64,000 nt of DNA from positions 1 through 64,000 of the forward strand of contig JAXMMT010000043.1 of the NCBI GenBank assembly GCA_034399355.1, read 5' to 3'. Shown piece after piece: positions 1 to 8,224 of this stretch (position 1 is the stretch's first letter; each line of letters opens with the position of its first letter). The stretch is from UBA2279 sp034399355. GTDB lineage: Bacteria > Actinomycetota > Coriobacteriia > Anaerosomatales > Anaerosomataceae. The notes beneath the pieces are model-generated. The model was not told the origin of the DNA and did no database searches. It saw only the letters and a list, made by a program, of their open reading frames with translations. The position numbers and the translations under genes were made by a program.

Positions 1-139
1 GATGGTCATGCCCGGCGACAACGTCGAGATCCGTGGTGAGCTCATCAACCCGATCGCGATGGAGGACGGCCTGCGCTTCGCTATCCGCGAGGGCGGCCGT
101 ACCGTCGGCTCGGGCCGTGTGACGAAGATTCTGAAGTAG
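1..139 (+). CDS. tuf: Elongation factor Tu, C-terminal end (partial)
   Basis: Only the last 45 codons lie in the window. The visible residues include MPGDNVEIRGELINPIAM and end with GRTVGSGRVTKILK, the terminal beta-barrel (domain 3) of EF-Tu, the GTPase that brings aminoacyl-tRNA to the ribosome. The gene begins upstream of base 1. It sits 40 bases before rpsJ, the usual end of the str operon (rpsL-rpsG-fusA-tuf) running into the S10 operon. Identification is firm; copy number in the genome cannot be judged from here. Confidence 0.97.
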   Translation, partial: MVMPGDNVEIRGELINPIAMEDGLRFAIREGGRTVGSGRVTKILK

Positions 140-179
140 TCGAGGCGACTCGTTTCTTTTTGTGACGGAGGGTTGAGAG

Positions 180-488
180 TTGGCGAACCAGAAGATCAGG
201 ATTCGGCTGAAGGCCTACGATCACGAGATCGTGGATCAGTCCACGAAGATGATCGTGGAAACAGCGCAGAAGACCGGCGCGAAGGTGGCGGGCCCCATCC
301 CGCTGCCGACCGAGCGCAATCTTTACTGCGTCATCCGTTCACCGCACGTGAACAAGGACAGCCGGGAGCATTTTGAGATGAAGACGCACAAGCGTCTCAT
401 CGACATTCTCGAGCCCACGCCTAAGACGGTCGACTCGCTGATGCGCCTCGATCTTCCTGCTGGCGTTGACATCGAGATCAAGCTCTAG
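180..488 (+). CDS. rpsJ: 30S ribosomal protein S10
   Basis: S10 of the small-subunit head, also known as the NusB partner in rRNA antitermination (family knowledge). It has 102 residues, the normal length. The opening IRIRLKAYDHE strand and the FEMKTHKRLIDI segment are family hallmarks. The start is a TTG seven bases after a GGAGGG ribosome-binding site, and no ATG gives a full-length protein. A second reading frame opening at 173 is an out-of-frame shadow. Confidence 0.97.
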   Translation: MANQKIRIRLKAYDHEIVDQSTKMIVETAQKTGAKVAGPIPLPTERNLYCVIRSPHVNKDSREHFEMKTHKRLIDILEPTPKTVDSLMRLDLPAGVDIEIKL

Positions 489-500
489 CGAGTGTATAGC

Positions 501-522
501 CCGGTAGGCGTGGGCCTGCCGG
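501..522 (+). other. Hairpin between rpsJ and rplC
   Basis: A nine-base-pair stem (CCGGTAGGC against GCCTGCCGG, one G-U pair in RNA) closes a GTGG tetraloop in the 116-base gap between S10 and L3. No T-run follows, so it is not an ordinary terminator. It could be an mRNA processing or stability element or a translational control site; nothing here decides which. Confidence 0.5.
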
Positions 523-604
523 TCAAGTTGGACGTGGTCCTCTGGGAAAGCGGTCGATCGTGCCGCTCGGAGTCCCAAGACCGCATGAGGCAGAAGGTGG
601 AACG

Positions 605-1225
605 ATGGGAAAGGCAATACTCGGCAGGAAACTGGGGATGTCCCAGGTCTGGAGCGATGACGACAGGCTCATACCTGTTACCGTCATCGAGGCCGGCCCT
701 TGCGTCGTCTCACAGATTCGCACGCTCGCGAAGGACGGCTATCGGGCCATTCAAATCGCGTTCGGCGACATCAGGGAGTCCAAGGTCAACAGGCCCATGA
801 AGGGCCACTTCGCGAAAGCAGGCATCACACCGAAGCGGTTCCTGTCGGAGATTCGTCTCGAGGATGGCGAGGAGTTCAAGGTTGGCGACGAGATCAAGGT
901 CGACATCTTCGAGTCAGGCGTGCACATCCACGTGACTGGCACCAGCAAGGGCAAGGGATTCGCTGGTGTCATCAAGCGTCACAACTTCAAAGGTGGTCCC
1001 GGCGGTCACGGTTCGCACTTCCACCGTGCCCCCGGTTCCGTAGGTCAGTGTGCGACTCCCTCACGCATCTTCCGGGGGAAGAAGATGCCCGGCCACATGG
1101 GTAGCGAGACGGTCACCGTCCGCAATCTGGAGGTCGTGCGTGTCGATGTCGAGCAGAACCTTCTGCTCGTGAAGGGCGCCGTTCCGGGCGGCAAGGGCAG
1201 CCTTCTGACGATCCGTACCGCCTGA
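605..1225 (+). CDS. rplC: 50S ribosomal protein L3
   Basis: L3 is one of the first proteins to bind 23S rRNA and reaches toward the peptidyl-transferase centre. The chosen ATG gives 206 residues opening MGKAILGRKLGMSQVW. An upstream in-frame start at 560 would add 15 residues that no L3 has. The loop with GGHGSHFHRAPGSVG near residues 128-142 contains the conserved His/Gln-rich tip region. The ending, PGGKGSLLTIRTA, is typical. It lies third in the S10 cluster. Confidence 0.97.
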   Translation: MGKAILGRKLGMSQVWSDDDRLIPVTVIEAGPCVVSQIRTLAKDGYRAIQIAFGDIRESKVNRPMKGHFAKAGITPKRFLSEIRLEDGEEFKVGDEIKVDIFESGVHIHVTGTSKGKGFAGVIKRHNFKGGPGGHGSHFHRAPGSVGQCATPSRIFRGKKMPGHMGSETVTVRNLEVVRVDVEQNLLLVKGAVPGGKGSLLTIRTA

Positions 1226-1256
1226 CCCTCGCGGCAGGCTTCGCAAGGAGTGAACG

Positions 1257-1880
1257 ATGGCAACTGTTGAAGTGAAAGATATCTCGGGCAAGAAGGTGGG
1301 CGAGGCTCCTCTCGCGGACACCGTCTTCGCTATCGAGCCGAACACCTTCGTCATGCATCAGGTTGTGCGCAGCCAGCTTGCGGCTCGTCGACAGGGCACA
1401 GCGAGCACCAAGACCCGCGGCCAGGTCCGCGGTGGTGGCGCCAAGCCTTGGCGCCAGAAGGGCACAGGTCGCGCCCGTCAGGGTACGATCCGTGCTCCCC
1501 AATGGGCCGGTGGTGGCGTCGTCTTCGGCCCGCATCCGCGCAGCTATGCGTTCAAGGTGCCGAACAAGGTCGTCAAGCTGGCGATGCGTAGCGCGCTCTC
1601 GGCCAAGCATGCTGAGGGCAACATCTACGTGATTGAGAGCCTCGGGTTGACCGAGCCCTCGACCAAGACAGCCGCTGCTGTGCTCAGGGCTTTGGGCATC
1701 GACGGTCGCGTGACCGTAGTCGTCGCCAACGATGACATGGCGGCGATCAAGTCGCTACGTAACATCGACAAAGTGCGCGTGATCACTGCGTCGGAGGCCA
1801 ACACCTACGACCTCGTGGACAACGTGTCCGTGCTCTTCACGAAGCCCGCTCTCGAGTGGCTCGAGGGGGTGCTCAAGTAA
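1257..1880 (+). CDS. rplD: 50S ribosomal protein L4
   Basis: L4 lines the peptide exit tunnel; in Escherichia coli it also represses its own operon. It has 207 residues. The long extended loop is visible as GGGAKPWRQKGTGRAR near residues 60-75, followed by SIR/TIRAPQW and GGGVVFGPHPR. A GGAG site lies seven bases before the ATG. The stop overlaps the rplW start by one base, so the two are probably translationally coupled. Confidence 0.97.
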   Translation: MATVEVKDISGKKVGEAPLADTVFAIEPNTFVMHQVVRSQLAARRQGTASTKTRGQVRGGGAKPWRQKGTGRARQGTIRAPQWAGGGVVFGPHPRSYAFKVPNKVVKLAMRSALSAKHAEGNIYVIESLGLTEPSTKTAAAVLRALGIDGRVTVVVANDDMAAIKSLRNIDKVRVITASEANTYDLVDNVSVLFTKPALEWLEGVLK

Positions 1881-2167
1881 TGTACGATGCGCACAATGTT
1901 ATCCTTCGGCCGATTGTGTCCGAGAAGTCCTACGCGCTCATGGAGCAGAATCGCTACACCTTCGAGGTGGAGCGACGCGCGACCAAGCCTGCGATCGGCC
2001 AGGCGATTGAGGAGATCTTCGGCGTGACGGTGACCAAGGTGAATACGATGACGGTGAACGGAAAGCCTCGCCGTCTGCGGGCCAACAAAGGCTTCACCCG
2101 CACGTGGAAGAAGGCAGTTGTCACCCTCAAAGAAGGCGATAAGATCGACTTCTTTGAGGGTCGCTAG
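1880..2167 (+). CDS. rplW: 50S ribosomal protein L23
   Basis: L23 sits at the tunnel exit and docks trigger factor and SRP (family knowledge). The start is the ATG in the TAATG overlap with rplD, giving 95 residues opening MYDAHNVILRPIVSEKS. The longer frame from 1856 would read back into rplD and is not needed. The IEEIFGVTV and GKPRRL motifs are characteristic. Confidence 0.96.
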   Translation: MYDAHNVILRPIVSEKSYALMEQNRYTFEVERRATKPAIGQAIEEIFGVTVTKVNTMTVNGKPRRLRANKGFTRTWKKAVVTLKEGDKIDFFEGR

Positions 2168-2289
2168 GCAAGCAGAGTACACGGGTAGTTCGGGAACTCG
2201 CTCCACGATGGAGCCGCCCGGCACCGTGGTAGGTCCGGGTTCGGGTCACTAGTCCCAGGTGGACCGGCGATCGGACGGAAGGAGAAACG

Positions 2290-3120
2290 ATGGGACTGAA
2301 GAGGTACAAGCCGACATCACCGGGACGTCGCTTCCAGACGGTGTCCGATTTTGCGGACATCACGAAGACGACGCCGGAGAAGTCGCTGCTCGAGCCGCTG
2401 CCCAAGAAGGGCGGCCGCAACAACAATGGCCGTATCACTACCCGTCATCAGGGCGGCGGTCACAAGAGGCGCTATCGCATTATCGATTTCAAGCGTAACA
2501 AGGACGGCGTCCCCGCCAAGGTTGCCGCGATCGAGTACGACCCCAACCGGTCGGCCCGCATTGCGCTGCTGCACTACGTGGACGGTGAGAAGCGCTACAT
2601 TCTGGCGCCGCAGAAGCTCGGTGTCGGCGATATGGTGCAGTCCGGCTCTGATGCTGACATCAAGCCTGGCAACGCATTGCCGCTTGAGAATATCCCTACA
2701 GGTACCGTGGTGCACGCCATCGAGATGCAGCCCGGAAAGGGTGCCGCACTGGCTCGCTCGGCGGGTACCTCCGCGCAGTTGATGGCGAAGGAAGGGCGCA
2801 ACGCGATCCTGCGTATGCCGTCTTCCGAGATGCGCATGGTGCCGCTGACCTGCCGCGCCACCGTTGGCGTTGTTGGCAACGCCGAGCACGAAGGCATCTC
2901 GATCGGCAAGGCCGGTCGCAACCGCTGGAAGGGCGTCCGTCCGACGGTGCGTGGTACCGCGATGAACCCGGTCGATCACCCGCACGGTGGTGGTGAAGGC
3001 AAGAACAAGACCGCTGGTCGCCACCCTGTCACGCCGTGGGGTGTCCCCACCAAGGGTCACCGTACGCGTCACAAGAAGAAGGCGTCCGACCGGATGATCA
3101 TCCGCCGTCGCAAGAAGTAG
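2290..3120 (+). CDS. rplB: 50S ribosomal protein L2
   Basis: L2 is needed for subunit joining and peptidyl-transferase activity. The length of 276 residues is standard. Visible blocks are GRNNNGRITTRHQGGGHKR near residue 43 and, close to the C-terminus, NPVDHPHGGGEGKN, which carries the conserved His next to the catalytic rRNA. A GGAGAAACG leader gives the ribosome-binding site. A 122-base gap separates it from rplW, the longest inside the S10 cluster. Confidence 0.98.
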   Translation: MGLKRYKPTSPGRRFQTVSDFADITKTTPEKSLLEPLPKKGGRNNNGRITTRHQGGGHKRRYRIIDFKRNKDGVPAKVAAIEYDPNRSARIALLHYVDGEKRYILAPQKLGVGDMVQSGSDADIKPGNALPLENIPTGTVVHAIEMQPGKGAALARSAGTSAQLMAKEGRNAILRMPSSEMRMVPLTCRATVGVVGNAEHEGISIGKAGRNRWKGVRPTVRGTAMNPVDHPHGGGEGKNKTAGRHPVTPWGVPTKGHRTRHKKKASDRMIIRRRKK

Positions 3121-3147
3121 CGCGGGCTAAGGAGCTGGAGTCAGACC

Positions 3148-3417
3148 ATGAGCAGAAGCTTGAAGAAGGGACCATTCGTCGAGCCGCGACTGTTGCAGCG
3201 CATTCAGGCGATGAACGAAGCCGGCGAGAAGAGGGTCATCAAGACGTGGTCGCGTGCATCCACCATCTTCCCCGAGATGGTCGGTCACACGGTCGCGGTG
3301 CACGACGGTCGCAAGCATGTGCCGGTGTACGTCACCGAGTCCATGGTCGGCCACAAGTTTGGTGAGTTTGCGCCCACGCGCACGTTCCGCGGGCATGCAG
3401 CAAAGGGCAGGCGCTAG
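3148..3417 (+). CDS. rpsS: 30S ribosomal protein S19
   Basis: S19 pairs with S13 in the head near the A-site tRNA. It is 89 residues long, opening MSRSLKKGPFVEPRLL and containing KTWSRASTIFPEMVGHTVAVH. The ending, TRTFRGHAAKGRR, is close to most bacterial S19 sequences. It follows rplB by 27 bases with a GGAG site. Confidence 0.97.
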   Translation: MSRSLKKGPFVEPRLLQRIQAMNEAGEKRVIKTWSRASTIFPEMVGHTVAVHDGRKHVPVYVTESMVGHKFGEFAPTRTFRGHAAKGRR

Positions 3418-3489
3418 TCGCCTGAGGGTCCACGACCCGGAGAGCTCGCCATCGAGCGTCGAACCGGGTGACAGTCGGAGGAAGAGTAC

Positions 3490-3831
3490 ATGGAAGCCAA
3501 AGCAACAGCGAGATTCGTGAGGGTGAGTGCGCGCAAGGCGCGGCTCGTCGTCGACCTCGTTCGCGGCAAGTCAGTGACGGAGGCCGAGGCGATCCTGAAG
3601 TTCACGCCTCGTGCGGCTGCTGAGGTTGTCGGCAAGGTCGTGCACAGCGCTGCCGCCAACGCCGAGAAGAACCTCAAGATCAGGCCCGAGACACTGTATG
3701 TCTCGGAGGCGTACGTGAACGAGGGCCCGACCCTCAAGCGTATCCGTCCACGTGCCATGGGTCGTGCGTCGCGAATCAACAAGCGCACGAGCCATATCAC
3801 GATTGTCGTCAAGCAGCGAGAGGAGGCGTAG
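3490..3831 (+). CDS. rplV: 50S ribosomal protein L22
   Basis: L22 extends a beta-hairpin into the exit tunnel, the site of some macrolide-resistance changes in other species. It has 113 residues. ARFVRVSARKARLVVDLVRG opens the globular domain, and the hairpin region ends with RPRAMGRASRINKRTSHI. A GGAGGAAGAG site precedes the ATG. Four bases separate its stop from the rpsC start. Confidence 0.96.
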   Translation: MEAKATARFVRVSARKARLVVDLVRGKSVTEAEAILKFTPRAAAEVVGKVVHSAAANAEKNLKIRPETLYVSEAYVNEGPTLKRIRPRAMGRASRINKRTSHITIVVKQREEA

Positions 3832-3835
3832 CGGT

Positions 3836-4558
3836 ATGGGGCATAAGGTTCATCCCATCGGGCTGCGGCTCGGCATCACCGAGGACTGGCGTTCCCGGTG
3901 GTACGAGGGCAAGAACTACAGCGAGACCCTCGCCGAAGACCTTGCCATTCGCAAGTACCTCCAGGCGAAGCTTGCGCGCGCTGCGGTGTCGCGCGTCGAC
4001 ATCCAGCGCAAGGGTGACAAAGTCATCGTCGAGCTCTACACAGCTCGCCCCGGCATTGTCATCGGAAAGAAGGGTGCTGAAGTCGACACCCTTCGCAAGG
4101 AGCTGGAGAAGCTCGCCGGTCGTCCGGTCGCTGTGAACATCGTGGAGATCAAGCGGCCCGAGCTTGACGCAACGCTCGTCGCGCAGAGCGTTGCCGAGCA
4201 ACTTGTGGGTCGCGTCTCGTTCCGCCGCGCCATGAAGAAGGCGGTCACGGGCGCGATGAAGAGTGGCGCACCTGGTATCCGCATCCAGTGCTCCGGTCGT
4301 CTCGGCGGTGCGGAAATGAGTCGTCGCGAGTGGTACCGCGAGGGTCGCGTGCCGCTCCACACGCTGCGTGCGAAGATCGACTACGGAACCGCTACGGCTG
4401 TCACCACATTCGGTGGCATCGGTGTGAAGGTCTGGATCTATAAGGGCGATGTGATGCCCGGCCAGACCCAGACTGCACTCGAGCAGGCACCGGCCGAGCG
4501 TCAGCGCCCGAGCCGCCCAATCCGCGGCCGTCGGCGTGAAGGTGAAGGGAGAGGCTAG
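3836..4558 (+). CDS. rpsC: 30S ribosomal protein S3
   Basis: S3 lines the mRNA entry channel. The ATG gives 240 residues starting MGHKVHPIGLRLGIT, the universal S3 opening; the longer frame from 3752 is an artefact inside rplV. The KH domain motif PGIVIGKKGAEVDTLRKEL lies near residues 75-93, and the C-terminal domain has GAPGIRIQCSGRLGGAEM. The ending, PSRPIRGRRREGEGRG, is basic and low-complexity, as is common in actinobacteria. Confidence 0.97.
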   Translation: MGHKVHPIGLRLGITEDWRSRWYEGKNYSETLAEDLAIRKYLQAKLARAAVSRVDIQRKGDKVIVELYTARPGIVIGKKGAEVDTLRKELEKLAGRPVAVNIVEIKRPELDATLVAQSVAEQLVGRVSFRRAMKKAVTGAMKSGAPGIRIQCSGRLGGAEMSRREWYREGRVPLHTLRAKIDYGTATAVTTFGGIGVKVWIYKGDVMPGQTQTALEQAPAERQRPSRPIRGRRREGEGRG

Positions 4559-4984
4559 ATGCTGCTGCCGAAGCGAGTGAAGCACCGTAAGGTGCAGCGC
4601 GGCTCCCGGAAGGGCGTCGCCAAGGGCGGTACCGAAGTGAACTTCGGTGACTTCGGGCTGAAGGCCCTCGAGGCTGCGTGGATCACGAACCGGCAGATCG
4701 AGGCCGCCCGTATCGCCATGACCCGTTACATGAAGCGTGGCGGCAAGGTCTGGATCAACATCTTCCCGGACAAGCCCGTGACGCAGAAGCCTGCCGAGAC
4801 CCGCATGGGATCGGGCAAGGGTAACCCCGAGAAGTGGGTGGCCGTCGTCAAGCCAGGACGCGTCATGTTCGAGATTGCGGGCGTCAGCGAAGAGATTGCC
4901 AAGGAAGCTATGCGTCTTGCTGCGCAGAAGCTGCCGATCAAGTGCAAGTTCGTCACCAGAGCCAATGCTGGCGGTGAGGTATAG
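4559..4984 (+). CDS. rplP: 50S ribosomal protein L16
   Basis: L16 organises the A-site region of the large subunit. It is 141 residues long, beginning directly after the rpsC stop with no intervening base. Hallmarks are MLLPKRVKHRKVQRG at the start and the RMGSGKGNPEKWVAVVKPG segment near residues 81-99. The ribosome-binding site (GAAGGGAGAGG) lies inside the rpsC end, which implies coupled translation. Confidence 0.97.
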   Translation: MLLPKRVKHRKVQRGSRKGVAKGGTEVNFGDFGLKALEAAWITNRQIEAARIAMTRYMKRGGKVWINIFPDKPVTQKPAETRMGSGKGNPEKWVAVVKPGRVMFEIAGVSEEIAKEAMRLAAQKLPIKCKFVTRANAGGEV

Positions 4985-5197
4985 ATGAAAGCAACAGAGA
5001 TCAAGGATCTTCAGGACACCGAATTGGTCGAGAAGATCAAGGAGTCCCGTTCGGAGCTGTTCAACCTCAGGTTCCAGCTTGCGACGGGTCAGCTGGACAA
5101 CCCCCAGCGCATCAACGCCGTCAAGAAGAACATCGCCCGACTGCACACCGAACTGCGTACCCGCGAGATCGATGCGGCCCGCAGCCAGGCGTCCTAG
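4985..5197 (+). CDS. rpmC: 50S ribosomal protein L29
   Basis: L29 is a two-helix protein at the tunnel exit beside L23. It is 70 residues, starting MKATEIKDLQDTELVEKI, with the conserved ELFNLRFQLATGQLDNP in the hairpin turn and INAVKKNIARLHTELRTRE in helix two. It abuts rplP directly. Confidence 0.95.
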   Translation: MKATEIKDLQDTELVEKIKESRSELFNLRFQLATGQLDNPQRINAVKKNIARLHTELRTREIDAARSQAS

Positions 5198-5215
5198 GGC
5201 GAGGAGGGATAGAGG

Positions 5216-5476
5216 ATGGACACCGTTCGTAACAGTCGCAAACAACGGCAGGGGGTCGTAGTCTCCGCAGCTGGCGACAAGACCTGCGTGGTGCTTGTCG
5301 AGGAGCGCAAGAAGCACCCACTGTACGGCAAGATGATAACGCGCAGCACGAAGTTCCATGCGCATGATATGGAGAACGCCGCCGAGGTTGGCGATCGCGT
5401 ACTCATCGTGGAGACGCGTCCGCTCTCCAAGCTGAAGCGCTGGCGTCTTGTGAAGATCGTGGAGAAGGCCAAGTAA
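5216..5476 (+). CDS. rpsQ: 30S ribosomal protein S17
   Basis: S17 is an OB-fold primary binder of 16S rRNA. It has 86 residues. The motifs VVSAAGDKTCVVLVE and KHPLYGKMITRSTKFHAHD are the standard S17 pattern, and it ends with LSKLKRWRLVKIVEKAK. An AGGGATAGAGG stretch precedes the ATG. It completes the classical L16-L29-S17 trio. Confidence 0.96.
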   Translation: MDTVRNSRKQRQGVVVSAAGDKTCVVLVEERKKHPLYGKMITRSTKFHAHDMENAAEVGDRVLIVETRPLSKLKRWRLVKIVEKAK

Positions 5477-5534
5477 CGCCGGTTCGCTCGGGCATGTCGA
5501 ACGGTCCGATGACCGGGAAGGTACGGAGGAAGCA

Positions 5535-5903
5535 ATGATTCAGGCAGAAAGCCGACTCAAGGTAGCCGATAACTCGGGCGCACGCCGAGTGCTCTGCATC
5601 AAGGTGCTGGGCGGCTCGAAGCGTCGCTATGCGCACGTGGGTGACACTATGGTGTGTACTGTCAAAGAGGCCACCCCGAACGGCGCCGTCAAGAAGGGCG
5701 ACATCGTGAAGGCGGTTGTCGTTCGCACCAAGAAAGAGGTCCGTCGCCCCGACGGCAGCTACATCAGGTTTGACGAGAACGCCGCCGTCATTATTGACGC
5801 GCAGGGCAATCCCCGCGGCACCCGTATCTTCGGCCCCGTGGCGCGTGAACTTCGTGATCGCAAGTTCATGAAGATTGTCTCGCTTGCGCCCGAGGTCCTT
5901 TAG
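5535..5903 (+). CDS. rplN: 50S ribosomal protein L14
   Basis: L14 forms an intersubunit bridge and is the docking point of silencing factor RsfS (family knowledge). At 122 residues it has the invariant length. It opens MIQAESRLKVADNSGARRV and ends with ARELRDRKFMKIVSLAPEVL, both near-universal. It starts the spc-type part of the cluster, with GGAGGAAGCA before the ATG. Confidence 0.98.
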   Translation: MIQAESRLKVADNSGARRVLCIKVLGGSKRRYAHVGDTMVCTVKEATPNGAVKKGDIVKAVVVRTKKEVRRPDGSYIRFDENAAVIIDAQGNPRGTRIFGPVARELRDRKFMKIVSLAPEVL

Positions 5904-5917
5904 GAGGTTTTGCGAAC

Positions 5918-6241
5918 ATGGCGAAGTCGCTGACGATTCATAAGGGTGATAAGGTCCGGGTCATCGCCGGCAAGGACAAGGGCAAGGAAGGCAAAGTCCT
6001 TCGTGCCAATCCCCATGCCGAGCGCGTGGTCGTGGAGAACGTTCACATGATGAAGAAGCATTCACGCCCGAGTCAGAAGAATCCGCAGGGCGGCATCATC
6101 GAGATGGAGGGCACGATTCACGTCTCGAACGTGATGCTCGTCTGCCCGAGCTGTGGCGAGCCCACCCGCGTGGGTCGCAGGCGTGAGGACGGAATCCGCA
6201 CGCGCGTGTGCAAGAAGTGCGGCAAAGACATCGACAAGTAG
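5918..6241 (+). CDS. rplX: 50S ribosomal protein L24, zinc-ribbon type
   Basis: L24 initiates large-subunit assembly. It has 107 residues with the KOW motif GDKVRVIAGKDKGKEGKVL at the start. The C-terminal half holds two Cys-x2-Cys pairs (VCPSCG and VCKKCG) that probably bind zinc, a form common in Gram-positive L24. The ribosome-binding site AGGAGG overlaps the rplN stop. Confidence 0.97.
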   Translation: MAKSLTIHKGDKVRVIAGKDKGKEGKVLRANPHAERVVVENVHMMKKHSRPSQKNPQGGIIEMEGTIHVSNVMLVCPSCGEPTRVGRRREDGIRTRVCKKCGKDIDK

Positions 6242-6317
6242 TCGTCCGGCACAGTCGGACGCGAAGTCCCGTCGGGTCGGTAATCCGGCGGGCGCAGAGA
6301 AACGAAGGGAAGAGGCA

Positions 6318-6860
6318 GTGACGCCACGACTCAAAGAGAAGTACCGGGGTGAGATTTCTCCCGCGCTCATCGAGAAGATGGGCTACGGGAATGTACACCA
6401 GGTCCCCAGGTTCGAGAAGATCGTGCTCAACATGGGTGTCGGCGCGGCCGTTCAGGACGCGAAGGCACTCGATGCTGCGATGGCCGATCTAGCCATCGTC
6501 AGCGGTCAGAAGCCGGCAATCACCCGTGCGAAGAAGTCCATCGCAGCCTTCAAAGTTCGCCAGGGTATGCCGATCGGCTGCAAGGTCACGCTTCGCGGTG
6601 ACCGCATGTGGGAGTTCATGGATCGCCTCCTGGCGACCGCGCTTCCGCGTATTCGCGACTTCCGTGGCATCAACCCGAAGTCGTTCGACGGTCGGGGCAA
6701 CTACTCGCTCGGTGTTACCGAGCAGCTGATATTTCCCGAGATCGACTACGACAAGGTCGACCGCGTTCGGGGTCTCGACGTTACGTTCGTCACGAGTGCG
6801 AAGACAGACGAGGAGTGCCGTGCGCTGCTCGACGCGTTCGGCTTCCCGTTCAGTAAATAG
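6318..6860 (+). CDS. rplE: 50S ribosomal protein L5
   Basis: L5 binds 5S rRNA and contacts the P-site tRNA. The GTG start gives 180 residues (TPRLKEKYRGEISPALIEKM follows the initiator). The longer frame opening at 6153 reads across the end of rplX and is rejected. The motifs VPRFEKIVLNMGVG, RDFRGINPKSFDGRGNYS and EQLIFPEIDYDKVD are standard. Confidence 0.97.
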   Translation: MTPRLKEKYRGEISPALIEKMGYGNVHQVPRFEKIVLNMGVGAAVQDAKALDAAMADLAIVSGQKPAITRAKKSIAAFKVRQGMPIGCKVTLRGDRMWEFMDRLLATALPRIRDFRGINPKSFDGRGNYSLGVTEQLIFPEIDYDKVDRVRGLDVTFVTSAKTDEECRALLDAFGFPFSK

Positions 6861-6915
6861 ATAAGCACGGGCGGTCCCGCAGTGAGCGGAACCGTTCAGG
6901 CAAGGAGGTCACCCA

Positions 6916-7101
6916 GTGGCTAAGAAGTCAATGATCGCCAAGGCAAAGCGTAAGCCGAAGTTCGCAGTTCGCGCCGTGAACCGCTGCAATCGCTGTGGTC
7001 GCCCGCGTGCATTCTATCGGCAGTTCGGCCTGTGTCGCATATGTGTGCGCGAACTGGCCAGCCGCGGCGAGCTTCCCGGTGTGCGCAAGGCCAGCTGGTA
7101 G
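6916..7101 (+). CDS. rpsN: 30S ribosomal protein S14, zinc-binding (type Z)
   Basis: This is the short 61-residue S14 with the intact zinc site Cys-x2-Cys-x12-Cys-x2-Cys (CNRCG, then CRIC). Zinc-free S14 paralogues used under zinc limitation are about 100 residues, so this is the C+ form. The start is a GTG after CAAGGAGGTCACCCA. The C-terminal LPGVRKASW is universal. Confidence 0.97.
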   Translation: MAKKSMIAKAKRKPKFAVRAVNRCNRCGRPRAFYRQFGLCRICVRELASRGELPGVRKASW

Positions 7102-7167
7102 GCCGAGCAGTCACGTCGGGGCCCAGCCGCCCGACAGGCGCTTCGGTCATGGGTCGAAGCGAACCGG

Positions 7168-7183
7168 CGGGACGGACGTCCCG
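7168..7183 (+). other. Small perfect hairpin between rpsN and rpsH
   Basis: CGGGAC and GTCCCG pair perfectly around a GGAC loop, 20 bases before the rpsH start and just upstream of its AGGAGG site. It has no T-run. It could tune rpsH translation or be chance structure in GC-rich DNA. Confidence 0.35.
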
Positions 7184-7203
7184 GATTATAGGAGGAAAGA
7201 AAC

Positions 7204-7602
7204 ATGAGCATGACAGACCCCATCGCCGACATGCTGACACGGGTGCGTAACGCCAACTCGGCGTCCCAGGACTCTGTGTCGATGCCGTCGTCGAAAAAAA
7301 TCGTGGAGATTGCTCGCATCATGAAAGAAGAGGGCTACGTCACAGACTTTGTCGTGAAGCCCGCCGAGCCGCAGGCGACCCTCGAGATCACGCTGAAGTA
7401 CGGTCCGCGCAAGAAGCGGACTATCACCGGCATTCGCCGGATCAGCAAGCCCGGTCTTCGCGTGTATGCGAAGAAGGACGAGCTACCTCGCGTTCTTGGC
7501 GGGCTCGGTATCGCGGTCATCTCGACATCGCGTGGTGTCATGAGTGAGAAGCAGGCACGCTCCGCCGGCGTCGGCGGCGAAGTCATCGCCTACATCTGGT
7601 AA
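7204..7602 (+). CDS. rpsH: 30S ribosomal protein S8
   Basis: S8 is a central 16S rRNA binder and the autogenous repressor of the spc operon in Escherichia coli. It has 132 residues, opening with TDPIADMLTRVRNAN. The C-terminal signature STSRGVMSEKQARSAGVGGE is intact. The AGGAGGAAAGAAAC ribosome-binding site is one of the strongest in the operon. Confidence 0.98.
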   Translation: MSMTDPIADMLTRVRNANSASQDSVSMPSSKKIVEIARIMKEEGYVTDFVVKPAEPQATLEITLKYGPRKKRTITGIRRISKPGLRVYAKKDELPRVLGGLGIAVISTSRGVMSEKQARSAGVGGEVIAYIW

Positions 7603-7629
7603 CGGACGGACTGAGAAAGGAGCAAAGCC

Positions 7630-8166
7630 GTGTCTCGTATCGGCAAGCAGCCCATCCCGGTCCCGTCCGGGGTGGAAGTCACCATCAACGGGAGCGAAGT
7701 GGCAGTGAAGGGCCCCAAGGGCACTCTCACCCAGACCTTCGTCAGCGACATGAGCATCGAGCTGACCGACGGTGTGATTCTCGTGACTCGCCCGAGCGAT
7801 GAGCGCCGTCACCGCTCGCTGCACGGCCTCACGCGCACGTTGGTCGCGAACATGGTCATCGGCGTGTCTGAGGGCTTCCAGAAGAACCTTGAGATTAACG
7901 GGGTCGGCTACCGCGCAGTGCTTAAAGGCAACGATCTGGATATGAGCCTCGGCTTCAGCCACCCGGTCGTCGTTATTGCCGAGGAGGGCATCACGTTCGA
8001 GGTGCCCTCTCCGACCAAGATCAGTGTGAAGGGCATCGACAAGCAGCGCGTCGGTCAGGTCGCCGCTGAGATTCGCAAGCTCCGTCCGCCGGAGCCCTAC
8101 AAAGGCAAGGGTATTCGGTACGCGGGCGAGCACGTTCGTCGCAAGCTCGGCAAGGCCGCCAAGTAG
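7630..8166 (+). CDS. rplF: 50S ribosomal protein L6
   Basis: L6 sits near the factor-binding site. It is 178 residues long and starts at a GTG (SRIGKQPIPVPSGVEV follows). Two L6 repeats are visible; the second ends in PEPYKGKGIRYAGEHVRRKLGK, the family signature region. A GGAGCAAAGCC leader precedes the start. Confidence 0.97.
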   Translation: MSRIGKQPIPVPSGVEVTINGSEVAVKGPKGTLTQTFVSDMSIELTDGVILVTRPSDERRHRSLHGLTRTLVANMVIGVSEGFQKNLEINGVGYRAVLKGNDLDMSLGFSHPVVVIAEEGITFEVPSPTKISVKGIDKQRVGQVAAEIRKLRPPEPYKGKGIRYAGEHVRRKLGKAAK

Positions 8167-8224
8167 CAGACAGCGAGCACGCGGTGAACAGGCCGCGTGA
8201 TATGAGGAGAGTTAGGAAGCGATC

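Noticed and set aside
3809..5365. Minus-strand open frame of 518 codons opposite rpsC-rplP-rpmC-rpsQ
   Set aside because: It spans four certain ribosomal-protein genes on the other strand and has no family features.
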